From Sphingomonadaceae bacterium (lineage in GTDB: Bacteria > Pseudomonadota > Alphaproteobacteria > Sphingomonadales > Sphingomonadaceae): a stretch of DNA of 10,011 nt. Below are positions 7,849 through 10,011 of this stretch, piece by piece. The DNA lies in NCBI GenBank assembly GCA_020446665.1, contig JAGREF010000038.1, positions 1-10,011 of the forward strand. The letters are read 5' to 3'. The notes under the pieces are model-generated. The model was not told the DNA's origin and did not search any database. It worked only from the letters and a program-made list of their open reading frames with translations. Each line of letters begins with the position of its first letter. Positions within the stretch are counted from its first letter, which is position 1. The position numbers were made by a program, and so were the translations under genes.

Positions 7849-7866
7849 TCCAGCCGGAAGCTGCCG

Positions 7867-7907
7867 GGGATTTGTAATTTGTGTCGTTACGACCCGTTAC
7901 AAATCCC
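7867..7907. repeat. Perfect 11-bp inverted repeat, candidate operator
   Basis: GGGATTTGTAA (7867-7877) and TTACAAATCCC (7897-7907) are exact reverse complements around a 19-base centre. The centre holds a smaller symmetric element GTCG-TTA-CGAC (7883-7893), and CGTTAC occurs twice ten bases apart (7885-7890, 7895-7900). It begins 18 bases after the DUF885 stop and precedes the 67-aa gene. There is no T-tract, and the arms are AT-rich for this genome, so an operator fits better than a terminator. Confidence 0.6.
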
Positions 7908-7925
7908 TAACAGCCCGTTTACACT
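7896..7925 (+). promoter_or_regulatory. Possible promoter of the 67-aa gene, overlapped by the inverted repeat
   Basis: GTTACA (7896-7901) and TACACT (7920-7925) are 18 bases apart and each matches four of six consensus bases. Initiation near 7932 would give a leader of about 54 bases carrying the GGAGA ribosome site at 7976. The -35 box lies inside the right arm of the inverted repeat, as expected for a repressor site. This is inferred from sequence only. Confidence 0.3.
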
Positions 7926-7985
7926 TCTGGGCGCAAACAGGGCTCGTTCGATCATGGCGATGGCGCCAGCGAAACGGAGACCAGG

Positions 7986-8189
7986 ATGATGCTCGCGGAA
8001 GAATACAGGCTTTCAGCACAGGCCCAGCGGCAGATGGCCATTGCAGCCAGTCTGCCTCGCCTTCGCGATCAGCATATGCGGGCAGCAGACCGGTGGGATT
8101 TTCTCGCCGATGAAGCAGAAGCCCTGCAAGCCGGTGTCAAGGCCATGTTCGAACCGGTGGCATCCGAGCGCGGGCGCCACCGCTACTAA
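7986..8189 (+). CDS. Small helical protein of 67 aa, function unknown
   Basis: The ORF starts with two consecutive ATG codons (7986, 7989), and GGAGA sits five or eight bases upstream, so translation is well supported. The product is soluble, charged and predicted helical. The core, EYRLSAQAQRQMAIAASLPR followed by LRDQHMRAADRWDFLADEAE, alternates Ala/Leu with Arg/Glu and suits one helical hairpin or a coiled coil. I recall short sphingomonad proteins with a similar pattern (leucine-proline, then R-x-x-H, then A-x-x-W-x-x-L-A), but cannot confirm homology from here. It has no signal peptide or membrane segment, and no cysteines. It sits alone between an operator-like repeat and a structured 3' region ending in a strong terminator, so it forms its own transcription unit. 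The job could be regulatory or stress-related; nothing in the sequence decides this. Confidence 0.7.
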   Translation: MMLAEEYRLSAQAQRQMAIAASLPRLRDQHMRAADRWDFLADEAEALQAGVKAMFEPVASERGRHRY

Positions 8190-8230
8190 AGGGCCAATTG
8201 GTTCGGGAGCATCCCCACTCCTCGAAACAA

Positions 8231-8280
8231 GAAGACCCCGCCTGTCCTACGCCTTCCTTCCCCAAGCAGGCGGGGTCTTC
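8231..8280. repeat. Perfect 14-bp inverted repeat
   Basis: GAAGACCCCGCCTG (8231-8244) and CAGGCGGGGTCTTC (8267-8280) are exact reverse complements with a 22-base loop. The plus strand has no T-run after it; the minus strand has only the weak TTGTTTC. It is therefore a poor intrinsic terminator in either direction despite its very stable stem. Confidence 0.85.
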
Positions 8281-8318
8281 CAGATAGCAAGCAGATAACA
8301 TGACTTGCATTTCTCCCC

Positions 8319-8352
8319 TCGGGGGCGGCCATCGCGTCGCCCCCGATTTTTT
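8319..8352 (+). terminator. Rho-independent terminator
   Basis: TCGGGGGCG (8319-8327) pairs perfectly with CGCCCCCGA (8338-8346) around a ten-base loop and is followed directly by six T (8347-8352). It ends the 67-aa transcription unit and any small RNA made from it. A flanking pair, ACTTGCA (8303-8309) and TGCAAGT (8354-8360), could extend the structure or be an alternative fold. Confidence 0.88.
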
Positions 8353-8449
8353 GTGCAAGTGGAGCCGCACTTTCAGGCTGGACGCCGCCCCCGGCTTAAG
8401 GCATCACCCCTGACAGCGAGGGATTGTGCATGATAGGGGAGCTTTATCC

Positions 8450-8854
8450 ATGCCAGACACCTTCGATGCCACCGGCTGGACGGCCACATTGCTGGGCTTG
8501 TTCGGAATTGCCGCTGCGATAGGCGCGCTGCGCCAGCCCGGCACATGGCAGACCATGATCGGGGAAATCGAGAAATCGCCCGCGCTGCAACTGGTCAGCG
8601 GCTTCATCGAATTGTTCATTGGCGCTGCCATCTACCTGTCCAACCCCTGGGCGGGACAGGCCGATCTGCTGGCCACGCTGATGAAAGCGTTGGGCGGGCT
8701 GATGATGGCCGAAGCGCTGATGGTGATGGCGTTCAGCGATATCTATTTCCAGATGTGGCTGAAAAACCTCGCCGCCGTCCATCGCGGCTGGGCATGGGTG
8801 ACGCTGCTGGCTGGCGTGGGGCTGGCCGTGGCTGGCATGATGCGGTTTACCTGA
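8450..8854 (+). CDS. Four-helix integral membrane protein of 134 aa, family not recognised
   Basis: Four hydrophobic segments are visible near residues 11-27, 47-63, 73-95 and 114-131, so this is a small inner-membrane protein. Both termini and the connecting loops are short. Loop features include RQPGTWQTMIGEIEKSPALQ (28-47) between helices 1 and 2, and SNPWAGQ between helices 2 and 3. The third segment is unusually methionine-rich (LMKALGGLMMAEALMVMAF). The ATG at 8450 has GGGGAG eight bases upstream; an upstream in-frame GTG at 8426 would only add eight polar residues and has no such site. The stop overlaps the next start as TGATG, so the membrane protein and the following secreted protein are probably made together and may interact in the cell envelope. 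I cannot name a family or a function. Confidence 0.78.
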   Translation: MPDTFDATGWTATLLGLFGIAAAIGALRQPGTWQTMIGEIEKSPALQLVSGFIELFIGAAIYLSNPWAGQADLLATLMKALGGLMMAEALMVMAFSDIYFQMWLKNLAAVHRGWAWVTLLAGVGLAVAGMMRFT

Positions 8855-9432
8855 TGCCGGGGCGCAACTTTCTGGTGTGGCTGGCGGCAATTGCGGCGCT
8901 GGTGATTTCGCCGACGCTGGCCGCACAGGAAACGGCACCCCCCAAAGGCGTTGCTGAAGCGCGCGCGGGCGAATTTCGCGTATTGCAGATGATGTCCGCT
9001 GATCCGGCAGCCTTCATGGAGGCCTGGCAGGGGCCAACGCCTCCCAAATTGCCGATGACATCCTCGGTTCAACGCAATGAGCGATTTGAGCAATTTATCA
9101 TGTTCGGCAATTGCACTGCGGATGGCGGCGGGCGCTGCTTGCTGCGGGCAAAAGTCACCATCTTTGACCCGGACGGTGAATTCTACGGCGAGCCGCTCGA
9201 ATTCGCGGCGTGGGAAGGTCCTGCGCCGCCTGCCAATGCTTTTCACCTTGCCCGAGGTGGCTTGGGCATGGTGGTTGAGGATGGGGAGAAGCTGGGTCAG
9301 TACCGCATCCGTCTGGAAATGACGGATGTGATTTCAGGAACGGTTTTGACCAGCGATGTTGTGATCGATGTTACCGAAGCAGAGCCGCCAGCGACATCCG
9401 TATCCGTTGGTCCTGCAGCAGCCAGCACCTGA
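8854..9432 (+). CDS. Secreted or periplasmic protein of 192 aa, family not recognised
   Basis: MPGRNFLVWLAAIAALVISP followed by TLAA is a signal peptide with cleavage around residue 24. After a short linker the mature protein contains FRVLQMMSADPAAFMEAWQG (41-60), a pair of cysteines C87 and C95 (NCTADGGGRC) that may form a disulfide, and a beta-rich half, AKVTIFDPDGEFYGEPLEF (99-117) and QYRIRLEMTDVISGTVLTS (149-167), that resembles an immunoglobulin-like or carrier-type sandwich. The last 20 residues are Pro/Ala/Ser/Thr-rich and probably disordered. The start is fixed by the TGATG overlap with the preceding membrane protein gene; the frame stays open upstream to 8545, but that part is the shadow of the neighbouring gene. 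Coupling suggests a periplasmic partner of the four-helix membrane protein. No enzymatic motif is visible. Confidence 0.75.
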   Translation: MPGRNFLVWLAAIAALVISPTLAAQETAPPKGVAEARAGEFRVLQMMSADPAAFMEAWQGPTPPKLPMTSSVQRNERFEQFIMFGNCTADGGGRCLLRAKVTIFDPDGEFYGEPLEFAAWEGPAPPANAFHLARGGLGMVVEDGEKLGQYRIRLEMTDVISGTVLTSDVVIDVTEAEPPATSVSVGPAAAST

Positions 9433-9438
9433 CGCATA

Positions 9439-9466
9439 AGCGGAAGCTGGACAAAGCTGCTCCGCT
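9439..9466 (+). other. Bulged hairpin after the secreted-protein gene
   Basis: AGCGGA-AGCT (9439-9448) can pair with AGCT-gc-TCCGCT (9455-9466) leaving a two-base bulge and a six-base loop. It lies just after the stop at 9432. There is no T-run, so it may be an attenuator, a processing site or nothing; the 79-bp gap has no clear promoter for the next gene. Confidence 0.3.
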
Positions 9467-9511
9467 ATCGCACAGTTGCAAAGAGGAACTGAAAAAGGGG
9501 AGAGGGTTCGC

Positions 9512-10011
9512 ATGGCTTCCATGGCGAATTTTGCGCGTCGTGCACTGTCATCGGCGGCTGGGTTGGCTCTGGCAACGGGGCTGGTCGCGACCGCACCTGC
9601 CACGGCAGACGAACCGGCGCGGCGACAGGCGTTGTTCGGCGATCTGCACGTCCATACGCAATATTCGTTTGACGCGTATATTTTCGGCATCCGCCGCACG
9701 CCTGACGATGCCTATCGCTATGCCAGGGGCGAAACGATCCGCCATGCGGCCGGCTATGACATTCGCCTGAAGGGCGGCCCGCTGGATTTCTATGCCGTGA
9801 CTGACCACGGTTCCTATATGGGCGTGCTCCCGGCGATGGATGATGCTGCCAGCCCGATGTCGGCAATCCCCTATGCAAAGGACATGTTCTCGAACGATCG
9901 CAATCTGATCGTCAAGGCATTCGGGCGGGTGTTCAATTCGATGAACAGCTCCACCCCGATCCCGGAAATGTACAATACCGACATCATGCGCAGCAGCTGG
10001 AAGGAAATCGG
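9512..10011 (+). CDS. DUF3604 family exported protein (C-terminus outside window)
   Basis: The visible 166 residues start with a signal peptide (basic FARR, hydrophobic core, probable cleavage after ATA at residue 32). The segment [19 protein letters not shown] (41-59) carries the paired histidines of DUF3604, a family related to the PHP metal-dependent phosphoesterases. Then come [11 protein letters not shown] (63-73) and [15 protein letters not shown] (90-104), whose Asp-His is the next expected metal-binding pair. The family is usually well over 500 residues, so most of it is beyond the right edge. AGGGGAGAGGG lies just upstream of the ATG at 9512, an unusually strong ribosome site; a second ATG at 9521 is possible. 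It follows the secreted-protein gene by 79 bp on the same strand and may belong to the same operon. The substrate is unknown; the predicted location is periplasmic or outer-envelope. Confidence 0.9.
   Translation, partial: MASMANFARRALSSAAGLALATGLVATAPATADEPARRQALFGDLHVHTQYSFDAYIFGIRRTPDDAYRYARGETIRHAAGYDIRLKGGPLDFYAVTDHGSYMGVLPAMDDAASPMSAIPYAKDMFSNDRNLIVKAFGRVFNSMNSSTPIPEMYNTDIMRSSWKEI

Larger units (their letters stand above)
8201..8352 (+). ncRNA. Candidate structured small RNA or structured 3' UTR with C/U-rich loops
   Basis: Three successive hairpins fill this 152-base stretch. The first (8202-8226) pairs TTCGGGAG with CTCC-t-CGAA and has a loop CATCCCCA. The second (8231-8280) has a perfect 14-bp stem and a 22-base loop containing CCTTCCTTCCCC. 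The third (8319-8346) is a terminator hairpin followed by six T. The linker before it contains TTTCTCCCCTC. C/U-rich unpaired segments that resemble anti-Shine-Dalgarno sequences are a hallmark of several alphaproteobacterial regulatory RNAs, for example the SuhB/MmgR and CcsR types. That is a likeness of architecture, not homology. I found no promoter just upstream, so it may be processed from the 67-aa gene's mRNA. The 5' end is uncertain. It could instead be tandem terminators. Confidence 0.42.

Noticed and set aside
7867..7907. Inverted repeat as a terminator of the DUF885 gene
   Set aside because: The loop is 19 bases, the inner stem is AT-rich and no T-run follows. An operator fits better, though a weak Rho-independent role is not excluded.
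8410..8437. CTGACA and GATAGG at 16-bp spacing as a promoter for the membrane protein gene
   Set aside because: The -10 box would overlap the Shine-Dalgarno, so the transcript would lack it.
8426..8449. GTG start eight codons upstream of the four-helix membrane protein
   Set aside because: It has no ribosome site, while the ATG at 8450 has GGGGAG at ideal spacing.
8545..8853. Upstream extension of the 192-aa secreted protein frame
   Set aside because: This part overlaps the membrane protein gene in another frame, has no ribosome site, and would bury the signal peptide. The TGATG start at 8854 is far better.
9485..9508. GGAAC-N16-GTT resembling an alphaproteobacterial general stress (EcfG) promoter
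   Set aside because: It would place +1 at the DUF3604 start codon and make the strong ribosome site at 9496-9506 part of the promoter. The base before GTT is also not the expected C.
1..10011. Mobile elements, CRISPR arrays, tRNA or rRNA genes, defence systems
   Set aside because: I saw no transposase or integrase motifs, no regularly spaced repeats, no cloverleaf-like segments and no restriction, toxin or nuclease genes.

Overview
The window is GC-rich, densely packed bacterial chromosome and reads as an alphaproteobacterium, most likely Sphingomonadales and probably Erythrobacteraceae. That placement is inferred from three things: a CrtY-type lycopene beta-cyclase gene next to crtI, a DUF2585/UPF0314 membrane protein (a family known mainly from Alphaproteobacteria), and a run of exported S9, DUF885 and DUF3604 enzymes of the kind common in sphingomonads. 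I see no tRNA, rRNA, IS element, CRISPR, phage gene or defence system.

Left part (1-3707). On the minus strand, crtY runs into crtI through a TAATG stop/start overlap, and crtI leaves the window at its left edge. Together they would convert phytoene to lycopene and then to beta-carotene. A 101-bp divergent region separates crtY from a plus-strand DUF2585 membrane protein gene. That gene converges on a minus-strand gene for a secreted protein with a DUF2059-like stretch, and the two share their stop codons through one CTAG.

Middle part (3708-7848). A minus-strand exported S9 serine peptidase gene lies 40 bp upstream of the DUF2059-like gene. It ends with a C8 homopolymer whose contraction by one base would fuse the two reading frames. 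Across a 219-bp divergent region, a plus-strand gene encodes an exported DUF885 metallopeptidase-like protein. The two peptidases suggest extracytoplasmic peptide breakdown.

Right part (7849-10011). A compact small transcription unit follows. It has a perfect 11-bp inverted repeat over a possible promoter, a 67-aa helical protein gene with a good Shine-Dalgarno, and a highly structured 3' region with three hairpins, C/U-rich unpaired stretches and a clear intrinsic terminator. This 3' region is the best candidate here for something undescribed: a small RNA, possibly derived from the 3' UTR. After it come a four-helix membrane protein gene and a secreted-protein gene joined by a TGATG overlap, neither assigned to a family, and then the start of a DUF3604 gene cut by the right edge.
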